DNA of 64,000 nucleotides from Bordetella genomosp. 9 (GCF_002119725.1 NZ_CP021109.1:1798001-1862000), one strand, 5' to 3'; positions 27,750 through 37,133 are shown, numbered from the stretch's first letter. Notes: a model not told the origin generated them from the letters alone. A program made the numbers and translations.

Positions 27750-29101
27750 TGGCCGGCCAGTCCCCCCTGATCTCCTGCGAACATTGCGGCAGCGTCTATC
27801 GCCGTCAGGAGCTCGGGCCGGGTGAGCAGGCAGGCTGCGTCCGTTGCGGCGCGGTCCTGTGGCGTTATAGCAGTCTGACGGTATCGGGGTGGCTGGCGCT
27901 TGCGCTCGCCGCCCTGATTGTTTTTCTGATCTCCAATGCCTATCCCGTCGCCATCATGCGGGTGCAAGGCATGGTGCAGCAGGCATCCCTGCCTCAGGCC
28001 ATCCTGGTCACCTGGCGACAAGGTCATGAAGCGGTCGCCGCGATGGCGGGACTGGCGGGCTTCGGGCTGCCGCTGCTCCAGTTGCTGTTGTTGGTCTGGA
28101 CGCTTTATCCCCTGGCGCTCGGCGCGCGCCCGGCCGGCTTCACCACGGCAACGCGGCTGCTCGGCATGCTGGCCCCGTGGAGCATGGTGCCCGTGTTCCT
28201 GCTCGGGGTGCTGGTCGCCGTGGTCAAGCTGGCGGGCATGGCATCCGTGTCGCCCGGTGTGGGCCTGGGCGGTTTTGCGCTGCTTACCGTCCTGCTTACC
28301 ATGTTGGGGCGGCTTTCGCCGCATATGCTGTGGCACTTCGCCGAACACGCCGGCGTTGTGCCGTCCCACACGGCCGAACCGGCGCCGGGCGAGGCCCTTA
28401 CCAGTTGCGCGGTGTGCGCCCAGGTTCAGGCTTTGCCGGCGGCAGACCCGGAAGCGCAGCACCAATGCGTCCGGTGCGGCAGTCCGGTGCATCTGCGCAA
28501 GCCAGACCACCTGGCGCGGACCTGGGCGCTTCTGATCGCGGCCAGCATCCTTTATATCCCTGCCAACGTGCTGCCGGTCATGAACATCGACTCGTTGCTG
28601 GGCGATAGCGCGCACACCATATTGGGCGGCGTCATCGAACTGTGGCAGACCGGATCGTGGGACATCGCGGTGATCGTATTTGTCGCAAGCGTAATGGTGC
28701 CTCTTACCAAGCTGCTGGCGCTGGCCGTTCTCGCGATACGGGTCGGGCGCGGCGATACGGCCAATCTTCGGCAGCGCACGCGTCTGTACCGCATGGTGGA
28801 ATTCATCGGGCAGTGGTCCATGTTGGACGTCTTTGTGGTTATTCTCCTGTCCGCGCTGGCGCAGTTCCAGGGACTGATGGACATCAGCGCCGGCGCGGGG
28901 GCCGGCGCCTTTGGCATGGTGGTAATCCTGACCATGCTCGCGGCCATGAGCTTCGATCCCCGCCGCGGCTGGGACGCGGCGGCGCAGGAGCCGTCACGTC
29001 CTGCGGCCTCGTCGCGCGACGCTCAGGCACGCGCGGTGCTTGCCGGGGACGCTTCGGCCCCAGCCACAGCGGCCGAAGGCGGCGGCCGTTCACAATCATA
29101 A
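27749..29101 (+). CDS. pqiA: Paraquat-inducible protein A homologue
   Basis: The 450-residue inner-membrane protein has two similar halves. Each starts with a zinc-ribbon-like cysteine cluster (CEHCGSVYRRQELGPGEQAG with CVRCGAVLW, then CAVCAQVQALPAA with CVRCGSPVHLRK) followed by four membrane segments. PqiA acts with PqiB and PqiC in lipid transport between the membranes. The ATG shares its A with the clpA stop, so the two genes are translationally coupled. The C-terminal tail of about 40 residues is Ala- and Arg-rich and not conserved-looking. Confidence 0.93.
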   Translation: MAGQSPLISCEHCGSVYRRQELGPGEQAGCVRCGAVLWRYSSLTVSGWLALALAALIVFLISNAYPVAIMRVQGMVQQASLPQAILVTWRQGHEAVAAMAGLAGFGLPLLQLLLLVWTLYPLALGARPAGFTTATRLLGMLAPWSMVPVFLLGVLVAVVKLAGMASVSPGVGLGGFALLTVLLTMLGRLSPHMLWHFAEHAGVVPSHTAEPAPGEALTSCAVCAQVQALPAADPEAQHQCVRCGSPVHLRKPDHLARTWALLIAASILYIPANVLPVMNIDSLLGDSAHTILGGVIELWQTGSWDIAVIVFVASVMVPLTKLLALAVLAIRVGRGDTANLRQRTRLYRMVEFIGQWSMLDVFVVILLSALAQFQGLMDISAGAGAGAFGMVVILTMLAAMSFDPRRGWDAAAQEPSRPAASSRDAQARAVLAGDASAPATAAEGGGRSQS

Positions 29102-29120
29102 GGAATAAGGAAGCAGCAGC

Positions 29121-30809
29121 ATGTCCGACCCAGTACCGTCCGGAGGAAGCCCAGGAATCCGGACTCCCGAGATTACGCGCCGAAAGCGTCATATCTCTTG
29201 GATCTGGCTTGTCCCTATCGTTGCCGCACTGGCGGGCTTGTCCCTGCTGGCCCGGGCGTGGTGGGAATCAGGCCCCACCATTACCATCACATTCAATACC
29301 GCCGAAGGGCTGGAAGTCGGCAAGACCCGGGTACGGTACAAGGACGTCGACATCGGCACGGTCAAAAGCATCCGCTTGAGCGAAGACCGCTCCAAGGTGA
29401 TCGTCAAGGCCGAACTGGTGAAAGACGCGGCCAGCATTGCGCGCGAGGGCACGCAGTTCTGGGTGGTGCGGCCCCGGCTCGGGCTGAGCGGCGTGTCGGG
29501 GCTCGGCACCCTGCTGTCCGGCGCCTATATCGGCGTCGATGCGCCGAATGGAAAAAAAGAGTCGGCGAGCAGCGCTTCCGAGGAAGAGAAAACCGAGTTC
29601 GTAGGGCTGGAATCGCCTCCGGAAGTCACGCATGACCGGCCTGGCAAGCGCTTCACGGTACGGGCAACGGACCTTGGATCCCTGGACGTTGGATCGCCGG
29701 TCTACTACCGCCGCATCAGCGTGGGCCAGGTCATCGGCTATCAATTGGACAGCACCGGCCATTACGTCAATATCCAGATTTTCGTCGATGCGCCGAACGA
29801 TCGGTTCGTCACGGCCGACACCCGGTTCTGGAACGCGAGCGGTGTGGACTTCACGCTGAATGCGGACGGCTTGAAGGTGCGGACGCAATCGCTGCTGTCC
29901 GTTGCCGTGGGCGGAATCGCATTCGGCCAGCGTGATGACGATAAGCCGGCGCCGCCCGCCAAGGCCGACACGGTCTTTACTTTGTACGGCAACGAAACCG
30001 CGGCCCAGGCAACGCCGGATGGAGAGCCCTTCGCGGTGGTGATGCGCTTTGACCAATCCATACGCGGATTGAGCGTCGGTGCGCCCGTTGACTTCAACGG
30101 CGTCGGGCTCGGCCAGGTCGATTCCATCACCATGGATTTCGATACGGAATCCAAGCGGTTCTTCGCGCTGGTGCACGCGACGCTGTACCCGCAACGTCTG
30201 GGGCCGGTGTACCAGCGGGTACGCGCGCTTGCCGAAAGCGAGTCGAGTCCTGGCGACGTGCATCCCGGCGGCCGCCTGCTGGCCGCCATGATCAATCATG
30301 GCCTGCGGGCGCAGTTGCGCAGTTCCAATCTTTTGACGGGGCAGCTTTACGTCGCACTGGACGTGTTCCCGAACGCTCGCGCGGTCTCCTTCACCATGTC
30401 CGATCCGGCGCAGATCCCCACAATGCCGGGCAACCTGGACCAGCTGCAGCAGCAAATCAGCAGTATCGCCACCAAGCTGGACAGGATCCCGTTCGACAAG
30501 ATCGGGCAAGATCTGGAGCGGACGCTGGCCAGCGCATCTCGCGTCATGAGCAAGCTGGACAAGCAAGTGGCGCCGCAGGCAGAAGCAATGCTCAAACAGG
30601 CGAACAAGTCCTTGGCGGATTTGGGAAATCTTCTCGCGCCTGACGCCGGCTTGCCGATGAATGCGCAGCGGGCGATGGACGAACTGGCGCGCGCGGCCCG
30701 GTCGCTCCGCGCGCTGGCGGATTACCTGCAGGCAAACCCGGAAGCGTTGGTCCGCGGCCGCGGTCCGGATCCCTTGCCCGGCACCACCATCAATCGGAAT
30801 CGACCATGA
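29121..30809 (+). CDS. pqiB: MCE-domain intermembrane transport protein PqiB
   Basis: The 562-residue protein has one N-terminal membrane anchor (RHISWIWLVPIVAALAGLSL) and three successive MCE domains (about residues 50-140, 165-270, 290-370). The domains are marked by ITITFNTAEGLEVGKTRVRY, FTVRATDLGSLDVGSPVYYR and AVVMRFDQSIRGLSVGAPVD. A long helical C-terminal region (about 430-545) follows, expected to form the needle-like tunnel toward the outer membrane. Three MCE domains is the PqiB pattern, unlike YebT or MlaD. It starts 20 bp after pqiA. Confidence 0.95.
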   Translation: MSDPVPSGGSPGIRTPEITRRKRHISWIWLVPIVAALAGLSLLARAWWESGPTITITFNTAEGLEVGKTRVRYKDVDIGTVKSIRLSEDRSKVIVKAELVKDAASIAREGTQFWVVRPRLGLSGVSGLGTLLSGAYIGVDAPNGKKESASSASEEEKTEFVGLESPPEVTHDRPGKRFTVRATDLGSLDVGSPVYYRRISVGQVIGYQLDSTGHYVNIQIFVDAPNDRFVTADTRFWNASGVDFTLNADGLKVRTQSLLSVAVGGIAFGQRDDDKPAPPAKADTVFTLYGNETAAQATPDGEPFAVVMRFDQSIRGLSVGAPVDFNGVGLGQVDSITMDFDTESKRFFALVHATLYPQRLGPVYQRVRALAESESSPGDVHPGGRLLAAMINHGLRAQLRSSNLLTGQLYVALDVFPNARAVSFTMSDPAQIPTMPGNLDQLQQQISSIATKLDRIPFDKIGQDLERTLASASRVMSKLDKQVAPQAEAMLKQANKSLADLGNLLAPDAGLPMNAQRAMDELARAARSLRALADYLQANPEALVRGRGPDPLPGTTINRNRP

Positions 30810-31462
30810 AGACTGTTCCCGGAATGGCATTCAAGTCGGCGCTTCTCGCAGCCGCCTTCGGCTTGGCAGGTTGCGCGACGTCGCCGCCGGTGCATTACTA
30901 CACCTTGCTTTCCAGCGAGACTCCGCAGGCCGGGAACGTACAGCCCCCCGAGGCGGGTTATCTGCTGGAGGTCGTGCCTGTCACCGTGCCGCCGCAAGCG
31001 GACCAGCCGCAAATCATGATTCGAGAAGCGGGCGGTGGCGTCAGTGCGTATTACTCGGACCGATGGACCGCCCCCCTGGGCGACGAGATCCGCGGCGCGC
31101 TCTCCTACAACCTGGTGCGCATGCTCGGGGCGATCGACGTGCAGTCGATCAATGCCCCGGCCCAGGCGCCGGTGTGGCGCGTGCAAGTGGATGTCCAGCG
31201 TTTCGACGCGATGGCGGGCGGCGCGGCTATCCTGGATGCCACCTGGCGCATCCGGCCGTTGAACCTGGGGGGCGCGGCATTGCTTTGCCGCACGGTGGTA
31301 CAGGTGCCGCTGGGCGGCGGCAGGCCGGCCGACGCGGCCGGCGCGCAACAGCGGGCTGTCAGTGAGCTGGCGGCGACGATCGCCACCGGCATCCGGGCGG
31401 GCGGTGCCCGCGCCGAGCCAGCCAGCGCGGCGGTGCAACTCAGCGGGTGCAGGGCAGGGTGA
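30806..31462 (+). CDS. pqiC: PqiC-type outer-membrane lipoprotein
   Basis: The 218-residue protein has a lipoprotein signal peptide ending in FGLAGC (lipidated Cys near residue 22) and the ABC-type auxiliary/PqiC domain. The domain starts with VHYYTLLSSETP and includes YYSDRWTAPLGDEIRGALSY. It is expected to anchor the PqiB tube at the outer membrane. Its start overlaps the pqiB stop by 4 bp (ATGA), completing a pqiABC unit behind clpA. Confidence 0.92.
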   Translation: MKTVPGMAFKSALLAAAFGLAGCATSPPVHYYTLLSSETPQAGNVQPPEAGYLLEVVPVTVPPQADQPQIMIREAGGGVSAYYSDRWTAPLGDEIRGALSYNLVRMLGAIDVQSINAPAQAPVWRVQVDVQRFDAMAGGAAILDATWRIRPLNLGGAALLCRTVVQVPLGGGRPADAAGAQQRAVSELAATIATGIRAGGARAEPASAAVQLSGCRAG

Positions 31463-31469
31463 TGGACCC

Positions 31470-31555
31470 ATCCCGTAGCGCTGCGCGCTTCCCCCTAGAG
31501 GGGGCGCGCCGGCGGACCGGGGGAGCCGGATCCGCGGCGCCCCGGTGGGCGCCTT
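31470..31555. repeat. GC-rich intergenic hairpin element, possible dispersed repeat
   Basis: CCCCCTAGAGGGGG (31491-31504) and GGCGCCC-CGGT-GGGCGCC (31536-31553) form two strong hairpins after pqiC. The stretch around GTAGCGCTGCGCGCTTCCCCC looks like dispersed intergenic elements I recall from Bordetella-type genomes, but only one copy is seen in this window. It may end the pqiABC message. Confidence 0.4.
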
Positions 31556-31608
31556 CTGGCTGGGAAGTTGCTTTGGTGACCTAGGGTTAACCTTAATACT
31601 CGGACGGG

Positions 31609-31614
31609 TGCAAC
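31609..31614 (-). promoter_or_regulatory. putA: Possible PutA operator (GTTGCA)
   Basis: The minus strand reads GTTGCA at 31614-31609, the hexamer recognised by ribbon-helix-helix PutA proteins of the E. coli type. A palindromic GGTTAACC lies at about 31585-31592. Both are within 110 bp of the putA start. A single hexamer is weak evidence. Confidence 0.35.
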
Positions 31615-31691
31615 CCGCCTAAGATCGCGGTCCAACCGGCCGCGTTCGGCCCGGGCGTTTTTTCTCATCCGAAAGCGAGTACCGAAGCAGT

Positions 31692-34600
31692 ATGGGCACC
31701 ACCACTCTGGGCGTCAAAGTCGACGAAGCATTGCGCGACCGTCTCAAGGACGCCGCCTCCAAACTCAAATGCACGCCCCATTGGCTGCACAAGCAAGCCA
31801 TCGTGGCCTATCTCGACAAGATCGAGCGGGGTCATCTTCCAGCCGAGATCGTGCATTTCACGGGCGGCGACGCCGCCCCCGAGGACAGCGAGCTGCAGCC
31901 CCCCGCGCAGGTCCCGCCGTTCTTCGAGTTCGGGCAGGACGTGCAGTCCCAATCGGTGCTGCGTGCCGCCATCACGGCCGCTTATCGCCGTCCGGAGCCC
32001 GAGTGCGTGCCGTTGCTGCTTGGCCAGGCGCGCATGCCGAATCCGGAAAAAATCCATGCCCTGGCGGCGAAGCTGGTGAAGGCGCTGCGCGAAAAGGGCA
32101 CCGGCGGCGGAGTGGAGGGCCTGATCCAGGAGTTCTCCCTGTCCAGTCAGGAGGGCGTGGCATTGATGTGCCTGGCCGAGGCCTTGCTGCGCATACCCGA
32201 CCGGGCGACGCGCGACGCGCTGATCCGCGACAAAATCTCCCGGGGAGACTGGCGATCGCACATGGGCGAGTCGCCGTCCCTGTTCGTCAATGCGGCCACC
32301 TGGGGCCTGATGCTGACGGGCAAGTTGGTCGCGGTCAACAGCGAGCAGTCGCTGTCCCGTGCGCTTACGCGCTTGATCGGCAAGGGCGGCGAGCCGCTGA
32401 TCCGCAAGGGCGTGAACATTGCCATGCGGATGATGGGCGAGCAGTTCGTCTCCGGCCAAACGATCTCGGAGGCCCTGGCGAACAACCGAAAGATGGAGGC
32501 CAAGGGCTTTACCTATTCGTACGACATGCTCGGCGAGGCTGCCACTACGGCGGCCGACGCGGACCGTTATTACGCGTCGTACGAGCAGGCCATCCACGCC
32601 ATAGGCAAGGCCGCCGCAGGACGGGGTATCTACCAGGGCCCTGGAATTTCCATCAAGCTGTCCGCGCTGCATCCGCGGTATTCGCGCGCCCAGCGCGATC
32701 GTGTCATGACCGAATTGCTGCCGCGCGTTCAATCGCTGACGCGGCTTGCGCGCAGCTACGACATCGGCCTGAACATCGATGCGGAAGAAGCGGACCGGCT
32801 TGAAATCTCGCTGGATCTGCTGGAAGCCCTGTGCTTCGACCCGGAACTGGAGGGCTGGAACGGAATCGGCTTTGTGATTCAGGCTTATCAGAAGCGCGCG
32901 CCGTTCGTGATCGATTATGTGATCGATCTGGCGCGGCGCAGCCGCCATCGCCTGATGATCCGCCTGGTCAAGGGAGCCTATTGGGACAGCGAAATCAAGC
33001 GTGCCCAAGTGGACGGTCTGGAGGGCTATCCCGTTTATACGCGCAAGGTATACACGGACGTTGCCTATCTGGCCTGCGCCCGCAAGCTGCTCGCGGCGCC
33101 CGAAGCGGTATTCCCGCAGTTTGCCACCCACAATGCGTACACGCTGTCCGCCATTTATCATCTGGCGGGACAGAACTATTACCCCGGACAGTATGAATTC
33201 CAATGCCTGCACGGCATGGGTGAGTCGCTGTACGAAGAGGTTGTCGGACCGGTCGCGCAAGGCAAGCTGAATCGCCCCTGCCGCATCTACGCGCCCGTCG
33301 GCACGCATGAAACGCTGTTGGCCTACCTCGTCCGCCGCCTGCTGGAGAACGGCGCCAATACGTCGTTCGTGAATCGCATCGGCGACGAAACCATTTCCAT
33401 CGACGAGCTGATCCAGGATCCGGTGGAGGCCGCTTCGGCCATCGTTCCGCTGGGCGCGCCGCACGAGAAAATCCCGCTGCCGCGCGAGCTCTATGGCAAC
33501 GTGCGCGCCGGCGCCCGCGCCAACTCCCAGGGCCTGGACCTGAGCAACGAACATCGCCTTGCTTCCCTGTCGGCCGCCTTGCTTTCCAGCACGGCGACCG
33601 CGTGGCAGGCATATCCCATGGTGGGGAGTGGCGGCGTGGCGTGGGACGACTCGCGCGCAGTGCCGGTGCGCAACCCTGCCGATCATCGCGATGTGGTGGG
33701 TCACGTCATCGAGGCGTCCGAGGCCGAGACGACGGCGGCACTGCAGCGTGCGTCCCACGGCGCATCGATCTGGCAATCCACGCCGGTTGCAGAGCGCGCG
33801 CTGTGCCTGCGCCGCGCCGCGCAGATGTTGGAAGAGCAGATGCAGACCCTGCTTGGTCTGATCGTGCGCGAGGCGGGCAAGTCTTTGCCCAACGCGATTG
33901 CGGAAGTGCGCGAGGCGGTCGACTTCCTGCGCTATTACGCGGAACAGGCCGAGCGCGAGTTCGACAACGCTACGCACCGGCCTTTGGGTCCCGTGCTTTG
34001 CATCAGCCCATGGAACTTCCCATTGGCCATTTTCACGGGACAGGTTGCCGCGGCGCTGGCCGCTGGCAACGCGGTCCTGGCCAAGCCGGCCGAACAGACT
34101 CCGCTCATCGCGGCGCAAGCGGTGCATATCCTGCGTGCGGCCGGCGTGCCGGACGACGCCGTGCAGCTGTTGCCGGGCCGTGGCGAAACGGTGGGGGCCG
34201 CGCTGGTTGCCGCGCCTGAAATCCGCGGCGTGCTTTTCACGGGTTCGACCGAGGTCGCGCGCCTCATCTCCCGCAATCTCGCGCAGCGTCTGGACGATGC
34301 CGGGCATACCATTCCCCTCATCGCGGAAACCGGCGGCCAGAATGCAATGGTGGTCGATTCGTCCGCGCTGGCGGAACAGGTTGTGTTCGATGTCCTGACA
34401 TCGGCATTCGATTCGGCGGGTCAGCGCTGCTCCGCGCTGCGCGTGCTGTGCGTGCAGGAAGACAATGCGGACCGCATCCTGGAAATGTTGCGTGGCGCCA
34501 TGGCGGAGCTGCGTGTCGGCAATCCGGACCACCTGTCCACCGACGTAGGTCCGGTCATCGACAGCGAGGCGCGCGAAAATATCCAGCGCCATATCGACGC

Positions 34601-35507
34601 CATGCGCGCTGCGGGCAAGGCCGTGACGCAGGTGCCGCTGCCGCCAGCCTGCCGCAACGGCACCTTCATTGCGCCCACGCTCATCGAGATCGGCAGCGTG
34701 CGTGAACTGAAGCGGGAAGTGTTCGGTCCCGTGCTGCACGTGGTGCGCTACAAGCGCGACCAGCTCGATGCGCTGCTGGATGACATCAATGCGACCGGTT
34801 ATGGCTTGACGTTCGGCGTGCATACGCGCATCGACGAAACGATCGCGCACGTCACGCGCCGGGTCCATGCCGGGAATATGTATGTCAATCGCAATATCGT
34901 CGGCGCGGTGGTCGGCGTGCAGCCGTTCGGCGGTGAAGGTTTGTCCGGCACCGGCCCGAAGGCGGGCGGGCCTCTGTATCTCTACCGCCTGTTGTCCGTT
35001 CGGCCGGCAGGCTTGCCGGTCGGGCATGGTGCGTCGATGCCGATAGAACTGGCCTTGCCCGGGCCGACCGGGGAATCGAATACCTACCGGCTTGAGCCGC
35101 GCGGCGCGGTGCTGTGCGTTGCGGCGTCGGAGCAGGGCGCCGTGGCGCAATGGGCCGCGGTGCAGGCCACGGGCAACCGGGCAAGCTTCGTCGATGGGGC
35201 AGTTGCACGCGCGTTCGTGGAGACGCTGGCGCCCACGCAGCGCGGCCAGGTGACGTTCGTCAAAAACGAGGACATCGATACCGCCGATTTCCAGTCGGTG
35301 CTGTTCGAGGGCGACGGCGATGCGTTGCGACAGTTGAGCGAGCGCGTGGCGGCGCGACCCGGGCCCATCATATCCGTACAGGGACTGTCGACGGATGCCG
35401 TGGCGCAGGGCCAAAGCTATGTGCTGGACCGACTCGTCGCCGAGCGGTCCATCAGCATCAACACCGCCGCGGCAGGAGGCAATGCCAGTTTGATGACGAT
35501 CGGTTGA
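31692..35507 (+). CDS. putA: Trifunctional proline dehydrogenase/P5C dehydrogenase/repressor
   Basis: The 1271-residue protein oxidises proline to glutamate. An N-terminal ribbon-helix-helix (residues 1-47, MGTTTLGVKVDEALRDRLKD) indicates a DNA-binding repressor function. The proline dehydrogenase barrel (about 190-480) has RLVKGAYWDSEIK. The aldehyde dehydrogenase part (about 640-1110) has the glutamate in LIAETGGQNAMVVD and the cysteine in SAGQRCSALRVL. The extra C-terminal domain of trifunctional PutA is present (about 1130-1271). No separate putP lies beside it. The 390-bp gap downstream leads to a branched-chain amino-acid importer. Confidence 0.97.
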   Translation: MGTTTLGVKVDEALRDRLKDAASKLKCTPHWLHKQAIVAYLDKIERGHLPAEIVHFTGGDAAPEDSELQPPAQVPPFFEFGQDVQSQSVLRAAITAAYRRPEPECVPLLLGQARMPNPEKIHALAAKLVKALREKGTGGGVEGLIQEFSLSSQEGVALMCLAEALLRIPDRATRDALIRDKISRGDWRSHMGESPSLFVNAATWGLMLTGKLVAVNSEQSLSRALTRLIGKGGEPLIRKGVNIAMRMMGEQFVSGQTISEALANNRKMEAKGFTYSYDMLGEAATTAADADRYYASYEQAIHAIGKAAAGRGIYQGPGISIKLSALHPRYSRAQRDRVMTELLPRVQSLTRLARSYDIGLNIDAEEADRLEISLDLLEALCFDPELEGWNGIGFVIQAYQKRAPFVIDYVIDLARRSRHRLMIRLVKGAYWDSEIKRAQVDGLEGYPVYTRKVYTDVAYLACARKLLAAPEAVFPQFATHNAYTLSAIYHLAGQNYYPGQYEFQCLHGMGESLYEEVVGPVAQGKLNRPCRIYAPVGTHETLLAYLVRRLLENGANTSFVNRIGDETISIDELIQDPVEAASAIVPLGAPHEKIPLPRELYGNVRAGARANSQGLDLSNEHRLASLSAALLSSTATAWQAYPMVGSGGVAWDDSRAVPVRNPADHRDVVGHVIEASEAETTAALQRASHGASIWQSTPVAERALCLRRAAQMLEEQMQTLLGLIVREAGKSLPNAIAEVREAVDFLRYYAEQAEREFDNATHRPLGPVLCISPWNFPLAIFTGQVAAALAAGNAVLAKPAEQTPLIAAQAVHILRAAGVPDDAVQLLPGRGETVGAALVAAPEIRGVLFTGSTEVARLISRNLAQRLDDAGHTIPLIAETGGQNAMVVDSSALAEQVVFDVLTSAFDSAGQRCSALRVLCVQEDNADRILEMLRGAMAELRVGNPDHLSTDVGPVIDSEARENIQRHIDAMRAAGKAVTQVPLPPACRNGTFIAPTLIEIGSVRELKREVFGPVLHVVRYKRDQLDALLDDINATGYGLTFGVHTRIDETIAHVTRRVHAGNMYVNRNIVGAVVGVQPFGGEGLSGTGPKAGGPLYLYRLLSVRPAGLPVGHGASMPIELALPGPTGESNTYRLEPRGAVLCVAASEQGAVAQWAAVQATGNRASFVDGAVARAFVETLAPTQRGQVTFVKNEDIDTADFQSVLFEGDGDALRQLSERVAARPGPIISVQGLSTDAVAQGQSYVLDRLVAERSISINTAAAGGNASLMTIG

Positions 35508-35897
35508 TCGCGTTTGCCTCGTCCATGCGTGTTGCGTTGAATAGAGGTGTAGGGGATAAGTTCGCGCGCTGGTGATTCGGGAACGCATCGGCGCGGATCA
35601 CGAACAAATCACCTCATTCGACGCCGCGTGGACAATTTCAGCAGGGAGGGTTATCGCCAATACCTGGCGCGCGTGGCGCCACCGAAAATGCGCTAGCCAT
35701 GGCGCGGACGGCGCCAGGGGCGCGTCTGTCCCGCGCCTGGGAAGTATCGAAAGAATCGGAAGAATCGAAAGAATCGAAAGAATCGGAAGAATCGGAAGAA
35801 TCGGAAGACTGCCGGGCAGCGCAATCCGCGACCCGGCCCAGAGACAGCCGGGACACCGCCCGCAGGTCAATCAAGCCTATCCTACAAGGAGGAATCG
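35508..35897 (+). other. putA-livK intergenic region with 9-bp tandem repeat
   Basis: This 390-bp gap contains the tandem repeat at 35741-35812 and the strong ribosome site AAGGAGG (35886-35892) of the next gene. A short frame through the repeat (about 35699-35920) would encode Ser-Glu-Lys repeats, but it runs into the next gene and is not credible. Confidence 0.55.
35741..35812 (+). repeat. 9-bp tandem repeat, unit RAAGAATCG
   Basis: Seven near-identical units run from 35741 to 35803. The first is GAAGTATCG, then six of AAAGAATCG or GAAGAATCG, and a degenerate eighth unit ends at 35812. A and G alternate only at the first position. It is the only microsatellite-like tract in the window and lies about 90 bp before the livK start. 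Confidence 0.92.
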
Positions 35898-37055
35898 ATG
35901 CGTTTCACTACGACTATTAAAACCCTCGCGGCGGCCATCGCCGCCGGCTTCTGCATGGCCGGCGCCGCGCATGCCGCCGATACCGAGGAAGTGAAGCTCG
36001 GCTATGCCGGGCCATTGACGGGGCCGCAGGCGCACTACGGCGAAGATATGCAGAACGGCCTGACGCTCGCCATCGAAGAGGCGAACAAGAAAGGCATCAA
36101 GCTGGACGGCAAAACCGCGAAGTTCGTTCTGGTCTCTAAGGACGATCAGGCCGACCCGAAAACCGGGGTGACCGTTGCGCAGCAATTGGTGGACGAAGAC
36201 CTCAAAGGCATTCTGGGCCACTTCAATTCCGGTACGACGATCCCGGCTTCCCAGGTCTATCACGATGCGGGCGTACCGCAGATCGCGATGGCGACCGCGC
36301 CGGAATACACCAAGCAGGGCTACGACAGCGCCTTCCGCATGATGACCAGCGACACCCAACAGGGAACGGCAGTCGGCGAGTTCATGGTGAAAGACCTGAA
36401 AGCGAAGAAGGTTGCGATCATCGACGACCGTACCGCCTATGGTCAGGGCCTTGCCGACCAGGTGGAGAAAGCGGTAAAGGCGAATGGCGGCCAAGTCGTG
36501 CGCCGCGAGTACACGACCGACAAGGCCAACGATTTCACCGCCATCCTGACGAACATCAAGGGTTCCGCGCCGGATGCCATCTTCTATGGCGGCCTCGACG
36601 CGCAATCGGGCCCCATGAAGCGGCAGCTGGCAACGCTGGGCATCAAGGTGCCTTTCGTGTCCGGTGAAATGACGCGCAGCGAGACCTTCCTGAAGCTGGC
36701 CGGCGACGCTGCTGACGGCACTTACGCGTCGCTCGCCGGGGTGCCGCTGGACAAGATGGCCGCAGGCAAGGAGTTCGAGCAGGCGTACAAGGCCCGCTTC
36801 AAATCCGAACCCGGCGTCTATGCACCTTACGCCTACGATGGGGCCTGGAACATGATCACCGCGATGGAGCAGGCCAAATCCGCAGACCCGGAGAAGTATC
36901 TGCCGATGCTGCGCAAGCTGGACCGCAAAGGCGCCACCAGCGAGCACATCGCCTATGACAAAAATGGCGATCTCAAGGAAGTGTCCGTGACCCTGTACCA
37001 GGTCAAGGACGGCAAGTGGCAAATGGTCAAGACCATGGTCAGCGAGGCGAAGTAA
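35898..37055 (+). CDS. livK: Branched-chain amino-acid ABC transporter binding protein
   Basis: The 385-residue periplasmic protein has a clear signal peptide (cleavage near GAAHAAD, residue 28) and the Leu/Ile/Val-binding fold. The core begins VKLGYAGPLTGPQAHYGEDM and includes LGHFNSGTTIPASQVYHD and IDDRTAYGQGLADQV. An ideal ribosome site lies 5 nt before the ATG. A terminator-like hairpin follows, which would keep the binding protein more abundant than the permease. Specificity within amino acids is not certain; the gene could equally be called livJ. Confidence 0.94.
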   Translation: MRFTTTIKTLAAAIAAGFCMAGAAHAADTEEVKLGYAGPLTGPQAHYGEDMQNGLTLAIEEANKKGIKLDGKTAKFVLVSKDDQADPKTGVTVAQQLVDEDLKGILGHFNSGTTIPASQVYHDAGVPQIAMATAPEYTKQGYDSAFRMMTSDTQQGTAVGEFMVKDLKAKKVAIIDDRTAYGQGLADQVEKAVKANGGQVVRREYTTDKANDFTAILTNIKGSAPDAIFYGGLDAQSGPMKRQLATLGIKVPFVSGEMTRSETFLKLAGDAADGTYASLAGVPLDKMAAGKEFEQAYKARFKSEPGVYAPYAYDGAWNMITAMEQAKSADPEKYLPMLRKLDRKGATSEHIAYDKNGDLKEVSVTLYQVKDGKWQMVKTMVSEAK

Positions 37056-37097
37056 GTTTGCCGCGGCCCGGCGCACCGCCGGGCTGTTCGGATACGG

Positions 37098-37133
37098 AAC
37101 CCCGGGGGATGCGCGCCTCGCCCGGGGTTTTCC
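37098..37133 (+). terminator. Partial terminator/attenuator between livK and livH
   Basis: AACCCCGGG (37098-37106) pairs with CCCGGGGTT (37121-37129), followed by TTCC. The stem is strong but the U-tract is short, which fits partial termination inside an operon. Confidence 0.6.

Noticed and set aside
31665..35588. A very long open frame antisense to putA (about 1300 codons)
   Set aside because: It mirrors putA's GC-rich codon pattern, encodes a His/Arg/Gln-rich product with no recognisable domain, and putA itself is certain.
35741..35812. CRISPR array
   Set aside because: The units are 9 bp and contiguous with no spacers; no cas gene is in the window.
35699..35920. Small plus-strand frame with Ser-Glu-Lys repeats
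   Set aside because: The repeats come from the 9-bp DNA repeat; the frame runs past the livK start and has no ribosome site.
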